46,426 nt of DNA from Prevotella sp. GTDB lineage: Bacteria > Bacteroidota > Bacteroidia > Bacteroidales > Bacteroidaceae. Under the pieces are notes generated by a model, which had not been told where the DNA came from, did no database searches, and saw nothing but the letters and a program-made list of their open reading frames with translations. A program made the position numbers and the translations under genes. The stretch lies in the NCBI GenBank assembly GCA_016285075.1, contig JAEEQB010000037.1, forward strand, positions 1 to 46,426, written 5' to 3'. Of the stretch, positions 34,047-43,041 are shown piece by piece; position 1 is the stretch's first letter, and each line of letters opens with the position of its first letter.

Positions 34047-34772
34047 TTACGCTTCGTCAGCCTCCAGATTGTCAATGTCAATGATGCGCAGCTCCAGAGC
34101 ACGCACTACCAAGCGGGTAGCATTGATACCCATTCCTCCATTTCCATCAGGGAAGAGTTTTTTCATCAATTCGGTCTGCCGTTTCTCCAGACTCTTCACG
34201 CCAAAAGGCATACCACGGAGTTGTGTTATCTGTTCTTTGGTATAACCCAGTGCGAGGTGACGAAGGAACCGTTCATCGTATTCATCGATTTCATAGCTGA
34301 TAAGAGCCTCCTGCTTAGCCAACTGACCATTAACTGCCCGTTTGAAACGCTCCACGATCTTCTTCAAGATGGGTTCGTTGAATACTAGCTGCTTTCCATC
34401 CATCACGGAGATCACATCGTGACGGGTGAGCAGTTCACCGGTTTTGAGGATGATACCGTCAGCACCAGCATCAAGCACATCAACCCATAGTTTCTCGTTA
34501 AGAATCTCACCCGTAAAGATAAGCACCTTCACCTGAGGGTACATCTCTTTGGTGGAACGGCAGATTTCAACACCAATAGTCGTTGAGCCGCCAAGTCCCA
34601 AATCAAGGAGAACAAGGTCTGGCAGTCCCTGTTTCATCACTTTCCAATATTCCGACTCATTGCTGGCAGTACCTATGACCTCGGCTTCCGGTATGTCTGC
34701 ACGGACAATTCCTAATGTGCCTTTCATTTCGAGAGGCACGTCTTCTACGATGATAATCTTGAAAGGTTGCAT
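34047..34772 (-). CDS. Response regulator with LuxR-type HTH output
   Basis: A 241-residue cytoplasmic response regulator. The receiver domain (1-125) has acidic Glu10-Asp11, phospho-acceptor Asp57 in LVLLDLGLG, Thr87 in LIFTGE and Lys110 in ILKTGE. All key residues are therefore present. The C-terminal region (about 160-230; FLRHLALGYTKEQITQLRG ... KSLEKRQTELMKKLF) is a LuxR-like helix-turn-helix. It follows the large sensor kinase by 17 bp and is presumably its partner. Confidence 0.9.
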   Translation of the reverse strand: MQPFKIIIVEDVPLEMKGTLGIVRADIPEAEVIGTASNESEYWKVMKQGLPDLVLLDLGLGGSTTIGVEICRSTKEMYPQVKVLIFTGEILNEKLWVDVLDAGADGIILKTGELLTRHDVISVMDGKQLVFNEPILKKIVERFKRAVNGQLAKQEALISYEIDEYDERFLRHLALGYTKEQITQLRGMPFGVKSLEKRQTELMKKLFPDGNGGMGINATRLVVRALELRIIDIDNLEADEA

Positions 34773-34789
34773 ATTATTAACTGTGATTC

Positions 34790-37700
34790 TTATGATGATT
34801 TGACAATATTCTGATTAGTACTGGGAAGCAAGACATGAACAAGCGTACTCCCGTCTGGCGCTACTTCAGCCCTGATGCTGCAACCACGCCGGTTTGTGGC
34901 TTCACCATGGTCACGCACAATCTGGCGGCAAAGCAGAAAGGGAATGTTATCTACAGCAGGTGTGAACAACTGCTGAGCCTGTAAAGGCGACAATCGCAAG
35001 TCTGGCAAGACAACGGTGATGGAAGCATAGCGGTCGTCCTGATGACTGACTGTCTTGGTCAGGCGTTTCTGTCCTGACTGTTTCTTTAAGATGTCAAACA
35101 GGTAACGAACCAATGTCTCGTCACCAAGAATACCATCAGCCAATGGCTTCAGATGCAGTTTTGTCCGTTCTACCTGCCGCATGGCCTGCTGACTGAGCAA
35201 TCCATACAATTCACGATAGTAATTAGCCACTTCGCCCAATGACTTGGTATCCCCCTGACGGATCAATAGTCCTATACGAGAAGGGTAATACATGGTCTCG
35301 TGCTTCAAGGTAGACAGGCAGTTGTCCAATACAGCATTTGCAATATGAAGATTCTGCAACTCAAGTTCGGTACGCCTTATCTCATCATCAAGCGTCTCCA
35401 CACTAGTACGTTGAAGCTGTTCTTGACGGGAACGGCTGTCATGACGGTTCCTATAATAAATAAGGTAATAGGCAGGAATCAATGCCAAAGCAAGGACTAT
35501 CAACAGAATCACAGCAATGATCTTGTTTGTCTGCGACTGCTGCATCATTCTGCAATAACCATCGAGTGTGGAATCGGCTGACAGTTCTTTGAACAGCTGG
35601 GTATAGATACGGTTATTATAACTATAGAGTTGCCACTCATGAAGAGCCAAGGCAGCAACGGCACTCTCATTGCGTATATCGAGAATAATCTCATAGTTGG
35701 TGTCAAGGGAATCATGCAGCCATTTGATCTCAGGGATGGTCTGCGTTGTATTGTCAAAAGCCTGCATCAACAGTGTTCCATTAGGATACTGGTGGCGATA
35801 GCAGAGATTGAGATAGTAACGGCAGGAGTCTGCGAAGGACAGAGTACGTTCATACGTTCCATTGACATTCGAGAAATAGGCAGAATCAGCAAAGGCACTT
35901 GCCTTTTCCAACAATTTCAGATTGTTTGCCTGGATGGCGCCGGTAAAAAACACAAGCAAGAGGATGGCTAAAACCTTGCCTTTAGGCAGGCGGAAGAACA
36001 AACGGCTTCCCTTACCCTCTTGGCTCTCTGCCTGTAAGGTACAGACGGAGAATATTTGGCTCATCTTCCGGTATTTCTCAATAATGCCTCGGCAGTTGAG
36101 CAGTCCGAATCCATGAGAGACATGTGAACCAGGCTGGCGGGAAGAAGAGTCTGTATGGCTGTCATCAACAATAGGCTTATGATCAAACAAATGCTCAAGC
36201 TGCTCCTGGCTCATGCCGACACCTGTATCAGAGACTGATACCTCAACATAACTGTCAGTTTCTGCTGCATTGATTCTCACCTCTCCACCCTGCGAGGTGA
36301 ACTTACGTGCGTTGTCAGCCAGGGTATTGAGCATGAAAAGCGTCAGGATACGGTCTGCCTTGACCACTGTGGGAGTGTCTTCTACCATCAGAGATACCCC
36401 TTTCAGCTGGAAAGAAGTACGGGCTCGTGCCACCATCTCGAAAAGAGGCTGCAACGGAAAGCTTTCTATATGCAGGCTCAGTTCTCCTTGCCGTAGTTGT
36501 ATCCAATGTGTCAGGACACTATTATCAGCATTGATCTGTTCAACGAGCTCACTCACATAGTCCAGGTTCTGATTCCTTGTAATGGTATACAACATACGGT
36601 CGATGAGCGGGGTAATGCTATTGACAAGAGAAATCTTTGCCCGTTGCTCCAGATTAACCAGTTCGGCTTTTTCAAGATGCAGCTGATTCAGCTTCAACTG
36701 CTCCTGTTTCTGTTCTAACAGCTCGTCAATCTCTGCATTCTGTTGCCGCTTGCGGCGTTGGTTCAGATAGTTGAAGAGCCACAACGAGAACACCAGAAAC
36801 CCGATGGCTGCAACCACGGCAGCAATCATCCAGTTCAGCTGTAATGCCGTACGGTCATACTGAACTGCACGGGCCTCAAGGTAACGGTCTTGGCGTGTCT
36901 GCTCCTGCAAATCAAGATACACATTACGGTTCTCGTCGCTCATAGCTTTTTCATTGACAGCAGCATATGCCACAGACAATTGCTCACGGATACTGGCCAC
37001 CAGGTCAGGTGCCTGATTGATGAGCGTATCACCCAGCGACTGCTCAAGGTTGAAAAGAGCTGACTCATAGTCACCCTGCGCACGATAACAGGAAGCGAGG
37101 GTGCGATAGGCACCGGCAATCTGATACACATCTCCGAATTCACGGAAAGAGTCAAGTGCATTGTCAGCCAACAGGATTGGGAGCATATCATCGCTGAATC
37201 CTTCGGGATTTACCAACTGCAGGCCGGGAGTATTGTCCTCTATCAGCCGTTCACGACTTTCCTTATCAGCCAAATGCTCTGCCATAGCCTCCATGGCATT
37301 GGCCGCAAAGTAGGGATAATGATGCTGACGTGCCACTTGAAAGCAACGCAGCAAATAGTCAAACTCCTGCTGCTCGATGTCCTGCTTCGTTCCCTCCGTC
37401 AGTATACCGCCAGCTCCAATGTTATAGAGATAGTTCAACCACTGAGCTGTATCCTGTTTGACCTCGTCAGGCATTTCAGACAAGGCATCAATGCTTTTCT
37501 GCTCCAGTCCCACATAATAATAATAGGTGGATGTGACAATGGCCAATTCACTCTCGGCATAAAGCAGCCGACGGGACTGACGGTCTGTAAGCAGATGGCG
37601 TTCCTCATTGATACGATTCAAGGCATTGACTGCCCTCTCACGGAACTCATAAAACTCACGATTGCGTGAACGGCGTTGACACAAGCGCATCTGCTGGACA

Positions 37701-38011
37701 TCACAGACGAACAATTCAAGCTGATTATCAGTAAGCTCCGGTATTTCGTTCAAGAAGCGCTCTGCTTGTCCATAGTTCATCTTTGCAATACTGACGAAGG
37801 CACGATTATTCAATGCTTCAGCCTTACCGTCACGATAATGCTCAGCCAACTTGTAGGCCTCATGACCATAGTAATCTGTAGAATCTAAATCACGATAATG
37901 ATAGGCATAAGAAATAGAATTCAGCTTGTCCACCGCTTGCCTATCGGACGGTGAACAAGCTGAAAAGATGAATAGTGGGGCTACAAATTTAAGAGCGTGC
38001 CTTAGCCACAT
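34790..38011 (-). CDS. Two-part lipoprotein sensor histidine kinase (TPR, HATPase, second sensor unit, C-terminal His)
   Basis: A 1073-residue sensor, numbered from the ATG at 38011. The signal peptide ends in IFSAC (lipobox, Cys19). Helical TPR-like repeats reach about 390, then a membrane helix (394-417), coiled coil (418-465) and an HATPase domain (about 545-675; N-box [10 protein letters not shown]1 DTGVGM, G2 SHGFGLLNC). A second hydrophobic segment (680-695), an extracytoplasmic stretch, a membrane helix (831-853) and a coiled coil follow. Then comes LKHETMYYP with His904, and a degenerate ATPase-like tail (about 960-1065) without clear N or G boxes. It resembles DUF5112/DUF5113 Bacteroidales sensors. 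The start overlaps eda by 23 bp; an ATG at 38044 is an alternative. Confidence 0.85.
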   Translation of the reverse strand: MWLRHALKFVAPLFIFSACSPSDRQAVDKLNSISYAYHYRDLDSTDYYGHEAYKLAEHYRDGKAEALNNRAFVSIAKMNYGQAERFLNEIPELTDNQLELFVCDVQQMRLCQRRSRNREFYEFRERAVNALNRINEERHLLTDRQSRRLLYAESELAIVTSTYYYYVGLEQKSIDALSEMPDEVKQDTAQWLNYLYNIGAGGILTEGTKQDIEQQEFDYLLRCFQVARQHHYPYFAANAMEAMAEHLADKESRERLIEDNTPGLQLVNPEGFSDDMLPILLADNALDSFREFGDVYQIAGAYRTLASCYRAQGDYESALFNLEQSLGDTLINQAPDLVASIREQLSVAYAAVNEKAMSDENRNVYLDLQEQTRQDRYLEARAVQYDRTALQLNWMIAAVVAAIGFLVFSLWLFNYLNQRRKRQQNAEIDELLEQKQEQLKLNQLHLEKAELVNLEQRAKISLVNSITPLIDRMLYTITRNQNLDYVSELVEQINADNSVLTHWIQLRQGELSLHIESFPLQPLFEMVARARTSFQLKGVSLMVEDTPTVVKADRILTLFMLNTLADNARKFTSQGGEVRINAAETDSYVEVSVSDTGVGMSQEQLEHLFDHKPIVDDSHTDSSSRQPGSHVSHGFGLLNCRGIIEKYRKMSQIFSVCTLQAESQEGKGSRLFFRLPKGKVLAILLLVFFTGAIQANNLKLLEKASAFADSAYFSNVNGTYERTLSFADSCRYYLNLCYRHQYPNGTLLMQAFDNTTQTIPEIKWLHDSLDTNYEIILDIRNESAVAALALHEWQLYSYNNRIYTQLFKELSADSTLDGYCRMMQQSQTNKIIAVILLIVLALALIPAYYLIYYRNRHDSRSRQEQLQRTSVETLDDEIRRTELELQNLHIANAVLDNCLSTLKHETMYYPSRIGLLIRQGDTKSLGEVANYYRELYGLLSQQAMRQVERTKLHLKPLADGILGDETLVRYLFDILKKQSGQKRLTKTVSHQDDRYASITVVLPDLRLSPLQAQQLFTPAVDNIPFLLCRQIVRDHGEATNRRGCSIRAEVAPDGSTLVHVLLPSTNQNIVKSS

Positions 38012-38657
38012 ATCCAAGTGCCTCCTTGCACTTGTCGGTGACATACTGCCAGTCTCCGGCCTTCACCTTGTCAGAAGGGAACAGCTTCGAGCCCATACCT
38101 ACGCAGTACACACCTGCCTTGAACCATGATTTCAGGTTCTCTTCCTCAGGAGCCACTCCGCCGGTAACCATGATCTTTGACCAAGGCATGGGAGCCTTCA
38201 AGCCTTTCACCATATTGGGGCCGACCACATCGCCAGGGAACACCTTCGTCAGGTCGCAACCCAACTCCTGGGCCTTACCGATTTCTGAAACGGTCATACA
38301 TCCCGGGCAATAGGGAATGAGACGGCGGTTGCAGACAGGAGCAATATCAGGATTGAACAGCGGACCAACCACGAAGCAGGCGCCCAGCTGGATATACATG
38401 GCTGCAGTAGGTGCATCCACCACACTGCCGATGCCCAATGCCAACTCGGGGCACTCCTTGTCAGCCCATTTCACCAACTCGCCAAACACTTCCTGAGCGA
38501 AGTCACCACGATTTGTAAACTCAAATGCACGAACGCCACCCTCATAGCAGGCCTTCACCACATTTTTACATGTTTCCAGATCTTTGTTGTAGAACACGGG
38601 AACCATTCCCGTATCGCCGATTTTCTTCAGAACGGCTATCTTGTCAAACTTTGCCAT
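37989..38657 (-). CDS. eda: 2-dehydro-3-deoxyphosphogluconate (KDPG/KHG) aldolase
   Basis: A 222-residue class I aldolase that splits KDPG into pyruvate and glyceraldehyde 3-phosphate. The Schiff-base lysine is Lys138 in DLTKVFPGD. Glu46 in FEFTNRG is the family general acid/base position, and [11 protein letters not shown] and GGVAPEEEN are typical. I use the ATG at 38657; a TTG two codons upstream is less likely. It follows kdgK by 26 bp and overlaps the start of the sensor kinase gene, so all three are likely on one transcript. KDG kinase plus this aldolase completes breakdown of ketodeoxygluconate from uronic acids such as pectin or alginate. Confidence 0.95.
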   Translation of the reverse strand: MAKFDKIAVLKKIGDTGMVPVFYNKDLETCKNVVKACYEGGVRAFEFTNRGDFAQEVFGELVKWADKECPELALGIGSVVDAPTAAMYIQLGACFVVGPLFNPDIAPVCNRRLIPYCPGCMTVSEIGKAQELGCDLTKVFPGDVVGPNMVKGLKAPMPWSKIMVTGGVAPEEENLKSWFKAGVYCVGMGSKLFPSDKVKAGDWQYVTDKCKEALGYVAKARS

Positions 38658-38683
38658 TGTCAATTATCAATTACCAGTTATCA

Positions 38684-39706
38684 TTAGCGTTGCACACGGC
38701 CATTGGCATTACCGCCAGCCAGTGATTCCACTTCGTCAACACTCACCAGGTTGAAGTCGCCATTGATAGTGTGCTTCAGTGCAGAGGCAGCAACGGCAAA
38801 CTCAAGAGCCTCGCCTTGTGTGGCCTTTGTCAACAAGCCATGTATCAATCCGCCAGAGAACGAGTCACCACCACCTACACGGTCGATGATGGGGTTAATC
38901 TCATAACGCTTACTCTGATAGAACTCCTCACCATTATAGATAAGAGCCTTCCAACCATTGAACGTTGCACTATAGCTTTCACGCAATGTAGACACCACAT
39001 ACTTGAAACCGAACTCTTGCATCATCTGCTTAAAGATGCCCTCATAACCGGCTGCATCTGTCTGGCCACCCTCTACATCAGCATCAGGCTTGAAGCCGAG
39101 GCAAAGCTCTGCATCCTCTTCATTACCAATGCAGACGTCCACATACTTCATCAAGGGACGCATAATGCTGATAGCCTTCTCACTGGTCCAAAGCTTCTTA
39201 CGGAAATTAAGGTCTACGGAAACCGTCACGCCATGACGCTTGGCAGCCTCACAAGCCAGCTTGGTCAACTCTGCAGCCTTATCACTGATAGCTGGTGTAA
39301 TGCCGCTCCAGTGGAACCATGCAGCACCTTCCATCACTGCATCAAAATCGAAATCCGATGGATCTGCCTCAGCTATTGAAGAATGAGCGCGGTCATATAT
39401 TACCTTAGAGGGGCGCATGGAAGCACCTGTTTCAGCATAGTAAAGACCTACACGGTTACCGCCACGAGCCACAAACTGGGTGTTCACGCCATAACGACGC
39501 AAAGCGTTCACGGCAATCTGGCCAATCTCGTGTTTCGGAAGCTTGGATACGAAATAAGCCTCATGTCCATAGTTTGCCACAGAGATGGCAACATTTGCTT
39601 CACCACCGCCAGGGATGATGCGGAAGCTTTCACTCTGAATAAAACGATCGTTGCCCTGAGGCGAAAGGCGAAGCATGATTTCGCCCAATGTTACGATTTT
39701 TGCCAT
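38684..39706 (-). CDS. kdgK: 2-dehydro-3-deoxygluconokinase (PfkB family)
   Basis: A 340-residue ribokinase/PfkB-fold kinase that phosphorylates 2-keto-3-deoxygluconate to KDPG. The N-terminal GEIMLRLSPQGNDRF and GGGEANVAISVANYGHEA (sugar-binding) fit KdgK. The second PfkB signature appears as RVGGGDSFSGGLIHG, with the catalytic Asp preserved; Gly replaces the more common Ala before GD. It is the first gene of a unit with eda and the sensor kinase. A TATTTTTG box lies about 60 bp upstream. Confidence 0.94.
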   Translation of the reverse strand: MAKIVTLGEIMLRLSPQGNDRFIQSESFRIIPGGGEANVAISVANYGHEAYFVSKLPKHEIGQIAVNALRRYGVNTQFVARGGNRVGLYYAETGASMRPSKVIYDRAHSSIAEADPSDFDFDAVMEGAAWFHWSGITPAISDKAAELTKLACEAAKRHGVTVSVDLNFRKKLWTSEKAISIMRPLMKYVDVCIGNEEDAELCLGFKPDADVEGGQTDAAGYEGIFKQMMQEFGFKYVVSTLRESYSATFNGWKALIYNGEEFYQSKRYEINPIIDRVGGGDSFSGGLIHGLLTKATQGEALEFAVAASALKHTINGDFNLVSVDEVESLAGGNANGRVQR

Positions 39707-39762
39707 TGTTTTCTCTTTGTTTAATTTTTATAGATTAATTGCGTTTTTAAAGTTTGCAAGTG

Positions 39763-39770
39763 CAAAAATA
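39763..39770 (-). promoter_or_regulatory. Candidate -7 element for kdgK-eda-sensor
   Basis: The minus strand reads TATTTTTG, matching TAnnTTTG, 57 bp before the kdgK start. No TTG is found at the optimal spacing, only A/T-rich DNA. Confidence 0.4.
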
Positions 39771-39799
39771 GCACATTTTCTTGAAATAACGAAACATTT

Positions 39800-39824
39800 C
39801 GCTGAAAATATACTATTTTTAGCG
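39800..39824 (-). terminator. Possible terminator of the leucine-rich repeat gene array
   Basis: An 11-bp stem with one G-T pair (CGCTGAAAATA / TATTTTTAGCG) and a 3-nt loop lies 26 bp after the stop of the last array gene. On the minus strand the following sequence is AAATGTTTC, a weak U-tract, while T-rich DNA follows on the plus strand. It may block read-through into kdgK. Confidence 0.45.
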
Positions 39825-39850
39825 TTTTTACTAACATCGATCGCTTTGAA

Positions 39851-42800
39851 TCATCTCACAATCACCTTGCGACCATTAAATATGTAGATTCCCAGCTGGC
39901 TGGGTTTATCTATCTGCTGGCCATTCATATCATACCAGCTGTCAACACCTTTACGGTTGACATAAAGATCCGAAATGTGTGTATCCAAGATAACAGGATT
40001 CATGTCAATGGTCTGCGAACTGGGGATAATGCCTTGGACTTCATTGGAAGAAGAAATGTTCTGCGGCTTGATGACGATAGAATGAACCACGATACGAGTG
40101 GTGGTTTTCTTGCCTCCACGCAGCCTGTCACTTGCACCGCCACTGAGACCTGCATTGTAGATATACACATAGGATGGAACGCTCACCTTGTAGTGTATGG
40201 TGTTCTTTGTCCAACTGGTATTCTGGAAAGTGTAAGGCAGTCCAGAACCAATTTTCACGGCCATCACATAGCCTTGGGTAGACATGTTGTCAATTATGAT
40301 ATCACCCTCTCCAGCGGGAATCATGATGGTCATACCCGCAAAGTTCTCAGCATAGCTGGCAGAACCTACAACTCCATCGCCAAACGAGGGATTCAGGGGC
40401 ATCACGGTGTTCAGGACCATAGCACTCTCATCCTCGTAGAAACCATCCTCGTTCTCAGAACGGAGCGTATAGAGAATATTGTTCACCACACGGTTGGAAA
40501 GGTCTATCTCATCGCCATCGGCCGTCAGATAGTCTTTGGCATTGAAGGTGATGACGGCATCGTTGGTGAAAGGATGGATCAAGGGACCATAGACAGCCTT
40601 GCGACTTTCGTCCGACAAGAGTACGAGATGTTCGGCGGTGGTCTGCGAGAATCCTTCTGTCAGCTTCACATTGGAGGTAATCGTCAGCGTGCCCGGATAG
40701 TTGCCGGAAGTGGTGATGGTCAGCGGGATGGGTTCCCGGCCTGTGTGGTGAATGCCAGGTGTCGATTTGGTTCCCACCGTGTTGTCGCCCTGCACGAAGA
40801 TCACCAGTTCGTTGGACAGCTGGCTGACAATACTGTCAAGCTCCGCATTACTGAGCACCAGTGTGTGAAGGCCATCGAACATCACGGAAGGATTGTCTTT
40901 TCCGTTCCCGTCACCCAGCACGTCGAGCCGGTTCTGCTGTGTCACCCTGATGCCGTTGACCCACAGCTTGTAGGAACCTTCCACCTCAGCAGAATCCAGA
41001 ACGGCTTCTTCTACCTGCTCGGGGAACTCACCATCCTTCAGTGCCACGATGGTGAAGGCACTCCAGTTGTCGTCTTTCTTATAGACCCCCACGGACTCTG
41101 CTGGGACGTGAAGGGTGACTGCATGCGTTGGGGAAAGGCCAGAGAACGAATCGTTATTAGTCTGTGGAACAGTAGGTGCGGCAAGGTAGAAGTCGGTGAG
41201 TTGGAAACAGCCATTGAATATGTAGTCATTTATCTTCTGAATCCCATTACCAATATAGACATTTTTCAAGCTGACGCAATCCCGTAAGACTCCATAATCC
41301 ATCTTCTTTACACTATTAGGCAGCTGGATGGTCTCAAAGTTACATCCCTCGAAGGCCGCAAAGCCTATCTCTTCAACACCGTCAGGAATAGTGAGCGACG
41401 TGCAGCCACTCTGTCCGGCAAAAGCATAGCTCAGAATAACCTTGACGTAGTTGGGAATGATTGTCGTCTTACAGCCTGCAACCAAGTTGTTGGTGGCTTT
41501 CTCTATGACGGCATTGCTGCCATTAGGTGATGCATATACGGTATTGCCGTCCTCCACTTTAATGGAAGTCAGTGCCGCACAGGAATGGATTGCCCCCGTC
41601 TCAATAGTAGTCACACTTTGGGGAATAACGATGCTGGTCAAGTCGCATTTGTAGAATGCCTGGGAGACTAATTTCGTCAGGCTGCGGGGCAGTTTTATCG
41701 TCTTCAGTCCAGTAACGCCCGTGAATGCGCCGTAATCAATGATCTTAACACCTTCGGGAATCACAGTACCCTTACAACCCGCCACCAGTTTGTTTTCGGC
41801 TGTGACAATGATGGCATTACTGTTGGCAGGCGAGCTATAGACGGGGTTCCCCTTTTCCACAACGATGGTTTCCATACCTGTACTGTATCCAAAAGGCATT
41901 GCCTCAATAGTTGTGACACTCTTTGGGATGGTGAAGGACTTCATGGCATCACAATAGGAGAACGCCTGCTGTCCAATGGATGTTACCGTATTGGGTAGGC
42001 TTATCGAGAGCAGATTGCGACAGCCGTAGAAAGCTAATCTGCCGATGGATGTTAACGTGTTGGGCAGGCTTACCGAGAGCAGATTGGAACAGTTGAAGAA
42101 GGCCTCCTGTCCGATGGATGTCACCGTAAAGGTCTTTCCATTGTCGGTCACAGTGGCAGGAATGATGATATTACCTGTGTACTCAGGGCTATTGGCTTTG
42201 ACTTCGGCGGTAAGCGTCGTGTCATCCAACTTGTAATTGATTCCATTGATGAGGTCTGCATCGGGTTTGACCCTCAGCGTGTACCAAGCTTCTCCAGCAA
42301 GATAACTATCATTTCCTGCGAATGAGGCGATGATGTTGGTCGTTCCTTCATTGAGGGGAGATACGGCGCCAGTACTGTTCACCGTAGCTACACTTGGGTC
42401 GCTACTCGTCCAGGTTACCTCCAGGTTGTTGGGATTGTTCAGAGTGGGAGGCGTAAAGCTCTTACCAATCTTTGCCGATGCTGTATTCGCGGAAAAACTC
42501 AAGTTGGCAGGTGCCTTCGTTGCCTCGTATGTCAACACAATCCTGTTAAACTCTAATAATGGAACGTTCTCATCACCAGCCTCTTCAAATAGCAAGGTAA
42601 TATGCTGTCCTGATATTTCTTTTGTTTTCCCAGAAAGAGGCACTACTTGCCAACTATAATTATCGAAACCTACCTCAGTGATACACAGTATTTCATCACC
42701 AGCTTTGACAGTAATACGATACCCAGCACAGAAAGCATCCATCTTCATGCTTTGTATACTTCCCGTCACAGTATACTCAGAAGTCATAGTAACCGCACCA

Positions 42801-43027
42801 ACTTTAGAACTCACGCCCCATAGCCTGTCACCAGTCTCATAAATACCATTGGTAGGACTCGCCGTCCAGCTGTGGCCTTTTTGCTCGTATGACACCTTAA
42901 ACTCACCTGTTTCTGGAGAATATGAAGTAAATGTCGAAGTAATCGTTTTGGTCTCAGCCTGCGCTGACTGTGCCGACAGCAACAAGAGCAGGCAAGGCAA
43001 AAACAACCTGAATATGTTTGATTTCAT
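39851..43027 (-). CDS. BspA-like leucine-rich repeat surface protein (copy 1)
   Basis: A 1058-residue exported protein. The signal peptide is MKSNIFRLFLPCLLLLLSAQSAQA. An N-terminal beta-rich domain (about 25-170) is followed by a bacterial Ig-like (Big_2) domain (about 175-260; FTPPTLNNPNNLEVTWTSSDPSVATV). LRR_5 BspA/TpLRR repeats of 23-24 residues follow (about 290-625; units such as LLSISLPNTVTSIGQQAFSYC). A conserved C-terminal domain ends in a sorting-like tail (SWYDMNGQQIDKPSQLGIYIFNGRKVIVR), similar to type IX secretion signals. Such proteins mediate adhesion or glycan contact. It follows copy 2 by 14 bp and contains one extra LRR unit relative to it. Confidence 0.88.
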   Translation of the reverse strand: MKSNIFRLFLPCLLLLLSAQSAQAETKTITSTFTSYSPETGEFKVSYEQKGHSWTASPTNGIYETGDRLWGVSSKVGAVTMTSEYTVTGSIQSMKMDAFCAGYRITVKAGDEILCITEVGFDNYSWQVVPLSGKTKEISGQHITLLFEEAGDENVPLLEFNRIVLTYEATKAPANLSFSANTASAKIGKSFTPPTLNNPNNLEVTWTSSDPSVATVNSTGAVSPLNEGTTNIIASFAGNDSYLAGEAWYTLRVKPDADLINGINYKLDDTTLTAEVKANSPEYTGNIIIPATVTDNGKTFTVTSIGQEAFFNCSNLLSVSLPNTLTSIGRLAFYGCRNLLSISLPNTVTSIGQQAFSYCDAMKSFTIPKSVTTIEAMPFGYSTGMETIVVEKGNPVYSSPANSNAIIVTAENKLVAGCKGTVIPEGVKIIDYGAFTGVTGLKTIKLPRSLTKLVSQAFYKCDLTSIVIPQSVTTIETGAIHSCAALTSIKVEDGNTVYASPNGSNAVIEKATNNLVAGCKTTIIPNYVKVILSYAFAGQSGCTSLTIPDGVEEIGFAAFEGCNFETIQLPNSVKKMDYGVLRDCVSLKNVYIGNGIQKINDYIFNGCFQLTDFYLAAPTVPQTNNDSFSGLSPTHAVTLHVPAESVGVYKKDDNWSAFTIVALKDGEFPEQVEEAVLDSAEVEGSYKLWVNGIRVTQQNRLDVLGDGNGKDNPSVMFDGLHTLVLSNAELDSIVSQLSNELVIFVQGDNTVGTKSTPGIHHTGREPIPLTITTSGNYPGTLTITSNVKLTEGFSQTTAEHLVLLSDESRKAVYGPLIHPFTNDAVITFNAKDYLTADGDEIDLSNRVVNNILYTLRSENEDGFYEDESAMVLNTVMPLNPSFGDGVVGSASYAENFAGMTIMIPAGEGDIIIDNMSTQGYVMAVKIGSGLPYTFQNTSWTKNTIHYKVSVPSYVYIYNAGLSGGASDRLRGGKKTTTRIVVHSIVIKPQNISSSNEVQGIIPSSQTIDMNPVILDTHISDLYVNRKGVDSWYDMNGQQIDKPSQLGIYIFNGRKVIVR
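39951..40105. repeat. Conserved 155-bp block, copy A
   Basis: Near the 3' end of copy 1. It matches 43142-43296 at 154 of 155 positions by my reading (the mismatch is at 39988), and its first 105 bp match 46322-46426 with that same single mismatch. The rest of the genes is much more diverged. Confidence 0.9.
41991..42128 (-). repeat. In-frame 69-bp tandem duplication in the LRR region of copy 1
   Basis: Two adjacent 69-bp units (41991-42059 and 42060-42128) encode successive 23-residue LRRs. They keep clear DNA similarity, especially over their first 33 bp, which begin TTGGG[TC]AGGCTTA. Copy 2 has only one unit at this position, so copy 1 gained a repeat or copy 2 lost one. Confidence 0.75.
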
Positions 43028-43041
43028 GATTCTTCTTGTTT

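Noticed and set aside
39977..41287. A 436-codon plus-strand open frame, and a similar one at 43036-43839
   Set aside because: Both are antisense to the leucine-rich repeat genes. Their similarity to each other simply reflects the near-identical sense strands.
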